Shown: positions 52,896-62,227 of the stretch, one piece after another
How positions within the stretch are numbered: position 1 is the stretch's first letter
Layout: each line of letters begins with the position of its first letter
Source: Coriobacteriaceae bacterium
Lineage (GTDB): Bacteria > Actinomycetota > Coriobacteriia > Coriobacteriales > Eggerthellaceae
Reading direction: 5' to 3'
Assembly (NCBI GenBank): GCA_015062685.1
Contig: SUUE01000001.1
Coordinates: forward strand, 209,704-273,703
Length of the DNA stretch: 64,000 nucleotides
Position numbers and translations under genes: made by a program
The notes under the pieces: generated by a model
The model's input: the letters and a program-made list of their open reading frames with translations, nothing else
Told to the model about the DNA's origin: nothing
The model's database searches: none

Positions 52896-53685
52896 CTTCA
52901 CCGCAGAAGAACAGCAGCTGCTCTCCGAGCTGGGCAAGCACGACGCCACGAGCGACGAGCTGGCAGTGCGCTTCGACCACGTGACGAAGATCTACCGCCT
53001 GTACAAGAACGACCGCGGGCGCTTCTTCAGCCTCATAAAGCGCAACAACAAAGCGTTCGTGGGCGAGGTGCGCGCGAGCGACGACCTATCATTCGAAGTG
53101 CGCAAGGGCGAGGCCGTGGCCCTCATCGGGCGCAACGGCGCAGGAAAGTCGACGGCCCTGAAGATGGTCACGGGCGTATGCCACCCCACCTCGGGAACCG
53201 TGGAGGTGAACGGCCGCGTGAGCGCCCTGTTGGAGCTGACGGCCGGCTTCGACGGCCAGCTGACGGGACGCGAGAACCTGGAGCTGCGCAGCCAGATAAT
53301 CGGCATGAGCCGCGAGGAATTCAAGAACGTCGTGGAACCTGCGGTAATCGAGTTCGCCGAGCTGGGCCTCTACATCGACCAGCCCATGAAGACGTATTCG
53401 AGCGGTATGAAGGCGCGCCTGGGCTTCGCGCTGGCAGCGTCGATCGACCCCGACATTCTCGTCGTAGACGAGGCCCTTTCCGTGGGCGACCGCAACTTCC
53501 AACGCAAGTGCATCGACCGGATGCGCGAGATCATGAGCCAGGAAGGCGTGACCGTCCTGTTCGTCACGCACGACTCGAACTCGGCAAGGGAATTCTGCAC
53601 CCGCGGCATCGTCCTCGAGCAAGGCCGCAGCATCTATGAAGGCGGGATCGACGAGGCGATTGCGTACTATGAGGAGCATTGCTAA
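52885..53685 (+). CDS. Polysaccharide/teichoic acid export ABC ATPase (Wzt/TagH-like)
   Basis: ALIGRNGAGKSTALKMVTGV; YSSGMKARLGFALAASIDPDILVVDEALSVGD. Confidence 0.92.
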   Translation: MSSSFTAEEQQLLSELGKHDATSDELAVRFDHVTKIYRLYKNDRGRFFSLIKRNNKAFVGEVRASDDLSFEVRKGEAVALIGRNGAGKSTALKMVTGVCHPTSGTVEVNGRVSALLELTAGFDGQLTGRENLELRSQIIGMSREEFKNVVEPAVIEFAELGLYIDQPMKTYSSGMKARLGFALAASIDPDILVVDEALSVGDRNFQRKCIDRMREIMSQEGVTVLFVTHDSNSAREFCTRGIVLEQGRSIYEGGIDEAIAYYEEHC

Positions 53686-54068
53686 AAACCGCCCACCTCA
53701 CAGCGACGCGTAAAACGCCCCCATCGTCACCGCTACTCCTTTGGCAGATTAGCCGTTCATCAGGCTATATAAGAGCACCCGTATCGCGACGGAGTGGCAT
53801 TCAATCGAATATAGAATCATGTACGCTACATGCCACAATAACCAGACGCTCACGCACGATGTCACTCGCAAGCATGGTAGCTATGCGCGTACAATGCTCT
53901 TGACTTATGTAGGAGCCGTCCCAATGCGCCCGGCCATCATCGTCACCCGCGAATAATCTTGACGCAATGGCGCCAGATGCACGGTTTGCTGAATATAACC
54001 CATAATCCAGTTGGCAAGGCTTTATGACACCTGCGACAACTAGCTAGCCTGCGTCGTTCACCAGTCTT

Positions 54069-54689
54069 TCACTCAACATCATTCACGTTGACGAAAAGCT
54101 GTTCAAACTCCGATTCCGTATACGTGTATACGTTCCTGAAAAGATACCCCTCGAGCTTCTTTAAGCCAAATCTATCTATCCTGGTTTTGGCAAGCTTGCT
54201 CACTTGATCTTGAATAGCATCGAAATGCCGCTCACGCTTCGGTTCATCTGAAGCTCGTTTCCCACCGCTCCACGATTCGTCATAGTTTTTATTCTTGTTG
54301 TATACAAGAACGAAATCCAACTCTTCCCTAGCAGAAGAAACATGGAAGTTGCAGAGATCGGCAAGGACTATAGTGCTGTCGTATGCCTTTTTGAGAACCC
54401 CAAACGCCTCCTTGCTACTAATGTGCCCATTCTTAAACTCTATGATTATGCCCTTGCCGGCGTTGTCTACAAATAGAGCATCTGCCGAACACGCTTCTTC
54501 GCAGCACGAAAGCGTCTCAAAATACTTCGTTTTCAACATGTCCAAATCATACACGGGTAAGTTGGACTTCGTCATGTATTCATGCTGCATCCTATTTGAA
54601 CAATGATCATCCAAAGATGTATTGCTAAGCGTGCTGATACACGCGCATAGCATCGGGCAATCAAAGCTAATAGATGCCATATTCATCAT
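54069..54689 (-). CDS. Putative PD-(D/E)XK-type nuclease partner of the upstream AAA ATPase
   Basis: ADALFVDNAGKGIIIEFKNGHIS (D-x(n)-ExK pattern); start region overlaps the 3' end of the ATPase gene. Confidence 0.6.
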   Translation of the reverse strand: MMNMASISFDCPMLCACISTLSNTSLDDHCSNRMQHEYMTKSNLPVYDLDMLKTKYFETLSCCEEACSADALFVDNAGKGIIIEFKNGHISSKEAFGVLKKAYDSTIVLADLCNFHVSSAREELDFVLVYNKNKNYDESWSGGKRASDEPKRERHFDAIQDQVSKLAKTRIDRFGLKKLEGYLFRNVYTYTESEFEQLFVNVNDVE

Positions 54690-55962
54690 CTTCTAGCTTT
54701 TGTAGCGGATACGAAAGCGTTTCATATATTACGTCGGTACTCGTTGTAACGTCTTTGACACGAACCCCATCCTCGGACTTCTGGGCAAAGTAATAGTGGC
54801 AGGCACCGGCCACTCTGTGCTTGCGTGAATAAACTTCAATTGATCGAAGGAAATACGGGCTATGCGTATTCAGCAAAATGTGCATTCCGAATTCTTTCTG
54901 CAAAAGCACAATGATTTCAGCGAACAGCAACTGCCATTCAGGATGAAGATGGATTTCTGGCTCATCGAGAATGAGCGTGCCATTTTGCTGAACCGCGCCA
55001 TTTGAGATCAGCATTTTCAAAATAGCGAACATCTTCATTCCTGCTGATATGTTTCTTATATCGACATCCTCTTCAATGCCATCGACGTGATATGAAAGCC
55101 CCCTCCGAGTAGATTGCGTTTTAATCTCACCCGGAACAGCCATCGAGAGCTTGTTGAAAACCGAATGCAGTTTCTGATTGATTATTGCCTCATCCACCGC
55201 AGTTGGCTCATCAAAAAAATCATTATTGTATATATCAGAAACAAGATGCTGCCGATGGCTTGCAAAACGCCGCTCCCCATCATCAGGAGGACCTAACAGC
55301 CTACCATCATCAACAACATAAGGATCGTCAATATAAATCGCTTCTGCCTGAAGAGACACTCCTTCTTCCTGTACATGCACTTTATTATTCGCAATTGAAA
55401 CGGTTAAATAATCGTTCTTTACCTTAAGCTTCACCAAAGCCGCATTGGAGGTACGCATATTATTAATTTGCTTATTGAACTCAGAATTGAAGATGTTGTC
55501 GAGCATGACCTCAACTACGGAATCATCAGGAGCTCGAAGGATCTGGAGTATCCTTTCGAATGAATACTCCACGATATCATCAACATTTTCTCCGTTCCTT
55601 AAATTCAAACCCTGAGCACAAGCGAGGATTTCAGCCCGAAGAGATTCATTGTCACTAACTAACGTTTCAGCATTTAAGACCATACGGTCAGCGGCAATCT
55701 TTAAGGGATCCAAACGCAGCATGCCGCCCCTGTTTCTAAAATACGCATCCTGAATCGCACGCATTATCGAATTCGCTTTACTGGCGGCTACGCGCATATT
55801 CAGCCTGCTGAAACCGTTGAAGATGCACCATAACGTTTTGCCAATTGTGCTCTTTCCGGCATCATTGGGACCCGCAATAACGGTGATTCCATCGATAACA
55901 ATATCAGCACTGCTAATCTTTCCAACATTTTCAATATGAAGGCGCATGCTACCTCCGCTCAT
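54667..55962 (-). CDS. AAA-family ATPase (AAA_15/AAA_21, OLD/RecF-like, no TOPRIM)
   Basis: Walker A GPNDAGKSTIGKTLW; TLILDEPEIHLHPEWQLLFAEIIVLLQKEF; LNTHSPYFLRSIEVY. Confidence 0.85.
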   Translation of the reverse strand: MSGGSMRLHIENVGKISSADIVIDGITVIAGPNDAGKSTIGKTLWCIFNGFSRLNMRVAASKANSIMRAIQDAYFRNRGGMLRLDPLKIAADRMVLNAETLVSDNESLRAEILACAQGLNLRNGENVDDIVEYSFERILQILRAPDDSVVEVMLDNIFNSEFNKQINNMRTSNAALVKLKVKNDYLTVSIANNKVHVQEEGVSLQAEAIYIDDPYVVDDGRLLGPPDDGERRFASHRQHLVSDIYNNDFFDEPTAVDEAIINQKLHSVFNKLSMAVPGEIKTQSTRRGLSYHVDGIEEDVDIRNISAGMKMFAILKMLISNGAVQQNGTLILDEPEIHLHPEWQLLFAEIIVLLQKEFGMHILLNTHSPYFLRSIEVYSRKHRVAGACHYYFAQKSEDGVRVKDVTTSTDVIYETLSYPLQKLEDDEYGIY

Positions 55963-56619
55963 ACACGCAATCCTTGTTTGGTTATCCTAGCATACCAACT
56001 GTGTCAGCAAGCACTTATACACTTTGCCCTAAACTCTTATTAAACTAATCCCTGTTTCAGAATATAAACGATCCGCTTCTTACTCGAGAGTTTAGAATCG
56101 TGCAGAATGAGTTGCGGCCACCACGCTTCCAAATGGTTCCATCGACGTCGCCAAACATAGATCGATCGTAATGGTCATTTGGCCCTATGTTTAGCGATAC
56201 TCCGGACCGAACGGCCGCTTGGACGAACATGAATTCGCCGTGGTCGCCATCAATCTCTATCGGAGTATGACCTCATCGCCTGACGCTAATCGACGAGTCA
56301 CGAGATGCTTACAGCCATAGCACGTCGCATTCATCCAACTGGTTTAGATGCCGGCATCACCGAACTCAACGTGTATAGAGCCCCTCGCTGTGTTCATTAT
56401 TCAACACATATTGAGTGGCTGCATCAGGCCTTGTTGGTGGTACCATCAATTTGTGAGTATTGCGGCGTTTGAGTAGCACCCGATTCGCGCTTTCCGTATC
56501 ACCCGACCAAGTGGCCTATTCGCGCAATCCGTAGCACCCGTTTCGCGGGCGCGTATCGCCGTGCAGCCTCCTTACAATCGTTACGCCATGTAACCGATCG
56601 TACGGAAGGAGCGTGCACC

Positions 56620-58191
56620 ATGGCGAGAAAGATAAGGGCGAAGCTGATAATGGAGCTTCGCGAGCAAGGGCTGTCGAGGAGGATGATAGCCAAGACGCGC
56701 CGCATGTCGATGGAGTCGGTTTGCGATGTGTTCGACATCGCGGCCGATCGCGGCATCGGCTGGGACGAGGTCAAGGACATGTCCGACGACGACGTCTACC
56801 GCCTCTTCTACCCTGACAGGCACGTCCGTGAGAGCATCTTCGAGGAGCCCGATTGGGAATACGTCCACAAGGAGATGGCCAAGGTCGGCGTAAACCTGCG
56901 GCTGCTTCACGACGAGTACAAGGAGAGGTGCCGCCGAACCGGCAAGGTGGCCATGGGCTACACCAAGTTCTGCGGCGACTACGGCGACTGGGCGGTCGCC
57001 AACAACCTCACGAAGCGCATCGAGCACAAGGCCGGGCAGGCCTGCGAGGTGGACTGGTCGGGGCCGACGCTCGGCAAGGGACTCGTCGACCCGACGACCG
57101 GCGAGGTCTCCAAGGTATACCTGTTCGTCGGCGTGCTGCCGTTCAGCCAGAACGCCTACTTCGAGCCGACGCTGGACATGAAGGAGCGAACCTGGCTCCG
57201 CTGCCATGTCCACATGTACGAGTTTTGGGGCGGCGTCCCCGACAGGACCGTTTGCGACAACCTCAAGGCCGGCGTGATCAAGCACCCGCGCGAGGGCGAG
57301 ATAGTGCTCAACGACGCCTACGAGGCTCTCGGCGAGCACTACATGACCGCCATCATGCCCGCCCAGGTCGGGAAGCCGAAGCAGAAGCCGTCTGCGGAAG
57401 GGACCGTCCGGGATGCGGCGACGTGGGTCATCGCCCAGCTGCGCAACCGCACGTTCACCAGCTTCGACGAGGTGGTGCTCGCCGTGCGCGAATGCAACGC
57501 TGCCTACAACGCCCATCCCTTCCAGAAGAGGGAGGGCAGCCGCGACTCGGTCTTCGCCGAGGCGGAGGCAGCGGAGCTCAAGCCGCTGCCCGACGTCCGC
57601 TACGACGTCGCCGAATGGGTCTACAACCGCTCGGTCAACCTCGACTTCCACGTCGTGTACGCCAAGAACCGCTATTCCGTGCCCCACCGCTACGTCGGGC
57701 GCAAGGTCGATCTGCGGGTCGGCGAGTCCACGCTGTCAATCTACCACGCCGGCGACCGCATCGCCACCCACCGGCTGCTGCCCGCGTACGTCAGGAACGG
57801 CTACTCCACCGACGAGTCGCACATGCCCGAGGCCTTTCTCAAGCCCGAGTGGGACGACGTGCGCATAAAGGGCTGGGCGAAGCGGGTCGGCCCGAACTGC
57901 GCGGCCGTCGTCGAGCGCATCTTCGACCGCGCCAAGGTCAAGGAGCAGGCGTACAACCCGTCGCTTTCCGTGCTCAACCTCTCTAAGAAGTACGGCGAAC
58001 AGCGTCTGGAGGCCGCATGCGCCCACGCCCTCCCGAAGCTGAACTCGCCGCGCTACAAGCATCTGAAGGCGATTCTCGATTCCGGGCTCGACGACCCGAC
58101 GGCACAGGTGCCGGCGCGGAGGAGGCCGGACGGCGGGCCGGGATCGGGCCCCAAGGGCCATGTGCGCGGTGCCGACTACTACAGGGAATAG
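56620..58191 (+). CDS. istA: IS21 family transposase IstA
   Basis: DDE residues in VDWSGPT, CDNLKAGVIKHP, KQKPSAEGTVRDA; followed by istB. Confidence 0.95.
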   Translation: MARKIRAKLIMELREQGLSRRMIAKTRRMSMESVCDVFDIAADRGIGWDEVKDMSDDDVYRLFYPDRHVRESIFEEPDWEYVHKEMAKVGVNLRLLHDEYKERCRRTGKVAMGYTKFCGDYGDWAVANNLTKRIEHKAGQACEVDWSGPTLGKGLVDPTTGEVSKVYLFVGVLPFSQNAYFEPTLDMKERTWLRCHVHMYEFWGGVPDRTVCDNLKAGVIKHPREGEIVLNDAYEALGEHYMTAIMPAQVGKPKQKPSAEGTVRDAATWVIAQLRNRTFTSFDEVVLAVRECNAAYNAHPFQKREGSRDSVFAEAEAAELKPLPDVRYDVAEWVYNRSVNLDFHVVYAKNRYSVPHRYVGRKVDLRVGESTLSIYHAGDRIATHRLLPAYVRNGYSTDESHMPEAFLKPEWDDVRIKGWAKRVGPNCAAVVERIFDRAKVKEQAYNPSLSVLNLSKKYGEQRLEAACAHALPKLNSPRYKHLKAILDSGLDDPTAQVPARRRPDGGPGSGPKGHVRGADYYRE

Positions 58192-58201
58192 GGGGCTTGC
58201 G

Positions 58202-58942
58202 ATGATAGACGAGGAAACCAGGAGGAAGCTGCGCGAGTTGAACATGGGCGAGATGGTCGAGGCGCTCGACCTGCAGGATTCCGACAGGACGACGATGGCG
58301 GTGCCGTTCGACGAGCGGGTGCGCATGATGGTCGATTACGCCTACGAGGCCAAGTACGCCTCGAGCGTGAAGCGGCTGGTGCAGCGTGCCAAGCTGCGCT
58401 TCCCGGATGCGGAGATTGGCGAGATGATATACGACGGGCGCGGCATCGACGGCGTCCTCATCCGCGAAGCGGGCACCTGCCAGTTCATGGAATCGGCGTC
58501 CAACGTGGTGATAGAGGGATGTACCGGGACCGGCAAAAGCTACCTTGCTTGCTGCCTGGCCAAACAGGCCTGCAGGAAGCGCCGGAGCGCCCGGTATGTG
58601 AGACTTCCCGACCTGCTGATGGAGCGCGACGAGCTCGCCGCCACCGAGCGGTCGAACGCCAAGATCCTGAAGAAGTACGCACGCTACGAAATCCTGATCT
58701 TGGACGAATGGCTCACCGAGGACGTGAACGACGTCGACATCTCCTTCCTGTTCGAGCTGATCGAGCGGCGCTATGCGACGAAATCGACCGTGCTCTGCAC
58801 TCAGTACACGCCGGCAGAGTGGCACGGCCGCCTCGGGGGCGGCGTGCAAGCCGACGCCATGGTCGATCGCCTGGTTCACGGCTCCGTAAGAATCGACTTG
58901 GGCGACGTCAACGTGCGCAAGCTGCTCGCCGGCAGGAAGTAG
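58202..58942 (+). CDS. istB: IS21 helper ATPase IstB
   Basis: ASNVVIEGCTGTGKSYLACCLAKQACRKRRSARYVRLPDLLMER; ILILDEWL. Confidence 0.95.
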   Translation: MIDEETRRKLRELNMGEMVEALDLQDSDRTTMAVPFDERVRMMVDYAYEAKYASSVKRLVQRAKLRFPDAEIGEMIYDGRGIDGVLIREAGTCQFMESASNVVIEGCTGTGKSYLACCLAKQACRKRRSARYVRLPDLLMERDELAATERSNAKILKKYARYEILILDEWLTEDVNDVDISFLFELIERRYATKSTVLCTQYTPAEWHGRLGGGVQADAMVDRLVHGSVRIDLGDVNVRKLLAGRK

Positions 58943-59280
58943 CGATACGCTTCTGCGAAACGGGCGATGCCCAAACGGCGTGAGCGCCGATACGCAAACC
59001 GCGAAAAGAGCGGTGCTCACGCCGCGTAATAATCACTCCCATCACCGTTGCCCATCTGACTTGATGACCTATCAAAAAACAAGGCTGAATCGCGCATAAA
59101 GCGACAATACAAAAAAGATGCAAGTCTATTGAATTGAGCCAGCTATTCTTAAAACATGTGAGTAAACCATCATCGACTTCAGCATGAAATGTAACGATGC
59201 TGAATTCATTCTCTCAAGCCACTCAATCGTCGTCTCGACATTTTCTTTATCTCCATCGACAGGCCTAATGTCCCTGCAAC

Positions 59281-62211
59281 TTAGCGTAGCCTGAATAGTG
59301 ATTCCACTTCTTCCTTAACTCGTTTGATTACAGTCTTCCTAATGTATGTGCAATCTCTAAGTACATCGGCGCTTCCAATTTGCCACTCATGGTAATTAGT
59401 GCCAGGTCTTCCAAGCATCCTTGCAACCTTTGTGTATTCGTTTGCGCGTTCTGCAAACCCTCCACCAGGAAACGCCTCGGGGAAAAAGCCTGTTACGAAC
59501 TCGACCTTTGTATCCTCGTCCTTATCAGTTGGAAACTGCGAGATGCGAATATGCCAATCGGAACCGTAATCGTCACCATCGCCCTTTCTTAACGCAACCC
59601 GTAGCGATAAAGGACCTTCAACGTACGAGGGCAAGTAAGGGCATAATCCGCCCATGAAAGTTTCAACGTATTCTCTGTATGATCGTTCGCATTCCAGAAG
59701 CGCTATCGCGCATCGCTTCTTTACGGTCTCTTCTTTGTACATATCCCAAACCCACCTGCTAGCGCAATCGACATTGTCGGGCTCTGGTGGTAGGAAGCGG
59801 AGATATTCCTCTCCGCTCATTTCGAGAAGCTTTATCAAGCAATATAGAACGCTATTTGGAATCGTAACGCCATCGATATTGATGAGATAATCGGGCTTTC
59901 CGTTGATAATAGCGCCGAATTCGTCAGCATTGCAGTTTCGAAGGGTGAGAATCTCTCTTTTCCCCGTATCGCTCCAACGACTGAGGCTTCTATTCCTCAG
60001 TGCGCCTTCAATCAGCCCGACACGCATGCCGAGCGGTTCCGTAAGAATTGTCGTAGACGACTTGAAGAAACTCTCGATATCATCGGATACCATCGAAATG
60101 GCTATTTCCCGCGCACAGTCGATGCCTCCATAGATGTTTTTGACACGATACACGTGAACTTCTGGCCTATCGGACGCTCTGAGGCTTAATATGGGCATGA
60201 CAATTCCATCAGCCGTTGTCATCGTTGGTCCTTGAGCATCATCGGACAATTCCACGGATATAGCGTCATCACCATCGTTGCGTTTCTCAAGAAGCTCGAT
60301 ATGCATAACGGTCGTATATGGGCTATACGACACGTTTGCACGAATTGGCGTATCGAGCGCCGACAGGGACCTCCAGAACGGTATATGGGGCTTCATGGCC
60401 TCAAGGTAGATGGCCGAGATGTTGATGTAGCTTTTCAGGGCTTGCCTCGCAATCGCTTCGATTTCTTCTTTGCTCGGAGCATCCTGCACCTGCTCAGAAA
60501 GGTTCTGGCGGCCCCGAAGGCAGTCCATATAAAGAGCCAGATTGTTGCACTCTAGGTAATCGAAAACAACTGCTTGCTTATCGCCGCTCTTTATACATCC
60601 GCATAACAATTGGAAGAGATTCGCGAGGAGCTTTTCGTGCCCATGCTTCTCGCAGAAAGACTTTATGTAGGACTTGCTTTGATGTGCGAGATAATCTGCA
60701 GCCAAGTATTCCTGCAATACACAATGAGAAAAGTCAGTGCCATCATGGGTTTTCACGAGCAGCCCGCTCCTTTTCCCATGTGCTTCGATTTGATTTGCCT
60801 CTTCAGCCGTCATGGCTGAGATGAGGAAGGATCTTAATGGAAGCGTTTCTGGGTCGAGGAGTTTCTTTAAAGCGTAGGATCCAAGCTGACGCCTAACATA
60901 GGATGAATCCATTTCTGCATCTGGCTCTATCTTAAAATCAAGCATGCTGGTAATACATTCGTCGTATACGGCAGATAAATTCCTTGGAACTGCGTTATCG
61001 CCTTGAACGTAAAGGAATCTCACGAGACAAGAAAGATGTAACGGGTTTTGCATCAGTTTGCGACCAGCATCGCTGAATCGACTCATCACGCTATGCGCAT
61101 GATATATGCCGTTGGCCTTCAGAAAACCGATGACTTGTTCGTTGCTTAAGCTATCGAGCCGCACACAGTCAATGCCAATAATCGAGCAGTCGCTTTCGAC
61201 ACGTGACGAGCAGATTATTTGCGATCTTTCGCGTCGAGCGTACAAGGCTAATTCGTTTAAAAGAAGATCACGATCTTTTCTCGCCTCATCAAGCCCATCA
61301 ACCATCAAACAGAACAAATCCGGGTTTGCCGCAACAAATTCCCCGCTTATCTCAGGTGTTGTTTTTGCGATTGCGCATGCTGCTCCATCTTCTAGTGAGC
61401 TGTATTGACGTGACCAGCCGCGCGCTTCAAGAATAACGGGAATTCGAGTGCTTTCGCCATCGAGATAATACCGTGCAAGCTCAGAGGCCAGGCTAGCGAT
61501 AAGCTCGCTTTTTCCTATACCAGGCTCGCCTGATATGAGCATAGAAGAGTTCGCCTTTGCAAGATCAGCAGAAGTGACGCTCTCCTTCGTGCGCCCCCTG
61601 TGAACAGTTCTCTCGATTGAGTCCGATTTGGTCATCTGGATAACCTGTTCGCAGTATCTCGCCAGAATGGGACGAACACGATCTCGCTCGGAAATGGCTT
61701 CGGTTTTAATTGCCTTTGCCCTTTCAAATGAGAACTCTGTATAGATTCTTGGCCAAGTCTTCGCAAGCTCCGATGGCGTTTCTGCTGAAAACTGCTTATC
61801 TGCCGCGTTTAGAACGCTCACGAAAAAACGAAACGACGTACCGTTCGTGATGCAATAAAGCGGTGCGCGCGTCCAGTGAGTATAGAACTCCGCCTGCGTC
61901 CTAGCGTCGTCGAGTTCCTCATCAGGACCCTTCACTTCCACTGCAAGAAGAGTGGTATCTCGATACTCATCGCTCAATGCCGTTTCGCGATCAGGCTTAG
62001 CAGTTTTTTTCGTGTAGCACATCGCATCGGCTTTTTTAGGTGAGGGCTTCGACCGTCCTTCGTTGTAGTAAACGGGAACCTCGGTTGAGATGAACTCCGA
62101 TGGATATCCGAGTATTGCGAGAAGCTTCATAACAACTTTTGCGCGCACGTCTTCTTCGCTGTTGAGCTGCTCCATCTCTATTGCTCTTACAAGTTCATCG
62201 CATCCCGACAT
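59281..62211 (-). CDS. STAND/NACHT NTPase with N-terminal HSDR_N-like PD-(D/E)XK nuclease domain (bacterial NLR-like, candidate antiphage protein)
   Basis: N-term KADAMCYTKK...LLAVEVKGPDEELDDARTQAEFYTHWTRAPLYCITNGTSFRFF; NACHT Walker A MLISGEPGIGKSELIASLA, Walker B LFCLMVDGLDEA; long C-terminal sensor-like region. Confidence 0.82.
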   Translation of the reverse strand: MSGCDELVRAIEMEQLNSEEDVRAKVVMKLLAILGYPSEFISTEVPVYYNEGRSKPSPKKADAMCYTKKTAKPDRETALSDEYRDTTLLAVEVKGPDEELDDARTQAEFYTHWTRAPLYCITNGTSFRFFVSVLNAADKQFSAETPSELAKTWPRIYTEFSFERAKAIKTEAISERDRVRPILARYCEQVIQMTKSDSIERTVHRGRTKESVTSADLAKANSSMLISGEPGIGKSELIASLASELARYYLDGESTRIPVILEARGWSRQYSSLEDGAACAIAKTTPEISGEFVAANPDLFCLMVDGLDEARKDRDLLLNELALYARRERSQIICSSRVESDCSIIGIDCVRLDSLSNEQVIGFLKANGIYHAHSVMSRFSDAGRKLMQNPLHLSCLVRFLYVQGDNAVPRNLSAVYDECITSMLDFKIEPDAEMDSSYVRRQLGSYALKKLLDPETLPLRSFLISAMTAEEANQIEAHGKRSGLLVKTHDGTDFSHCVLQEYLAADYLAHQSKSYIKSFCEKHGHEKLLANLFQLLCGCIKSGDKQAVVFDYLECNNLALYMDCLRGRQNLSEQVQDAPSKEEIEAIARQALKSYINISAIYLEAMKPHIPFWRSLSALDTPIRANVSYSPYTTVMHIELLEKRNDGDDAISVELSDDAQGPTMTTADGIVMPILSLRASDRPEVHVYRVKNIYGGIDCAREIAISMVSDDIESFFKSSTTILTEPLGMRVGLIEGALRNRSLSRWSDTGKREILTLRNCNADEFGAIINGKPDYLINIDGVTIPNSVLYCLIKLLEMSGEEYLRFLPPEPDNVDCASRWVWDMYKEETVKKRCAIALLECERSYREYVETFMGGLCPYLPSYVEGPLSLRVALRKGDGDDYGSDWHIRISQFPTDKDEDTKVEFVTGFFPEAFPGGGFAERANEYTKVARMLGRPGTNYHEWQIGSADVLRDCTYIRKTVIKRVKEEVESLFRLR

Positions 62212-62227
62212 GTCGTCGCTCCTTCTT

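Larger units (their letters stand above)
56468..59018 (+). mobile_element. IS21-family insertion sequence (boundaries approximate)
   Basis: istA/istB pair; left end (GCGGCG)TTTGAGTAGCACCCGATTCGCG..CGTATC and right end (reverse complement) (GCGGCG)TGAGCACCGCTCTTTTCGCGGTTTGCGTATC are similar; internal repeats GTAGCACCCG near the left end. Confidence 0.85.

Noticed and set aside
56468-59018. IS21 element as novel cargo transposon
   Set aside because: Only istA/istB between the ends, no cargo; ordinary IS21 organisation.
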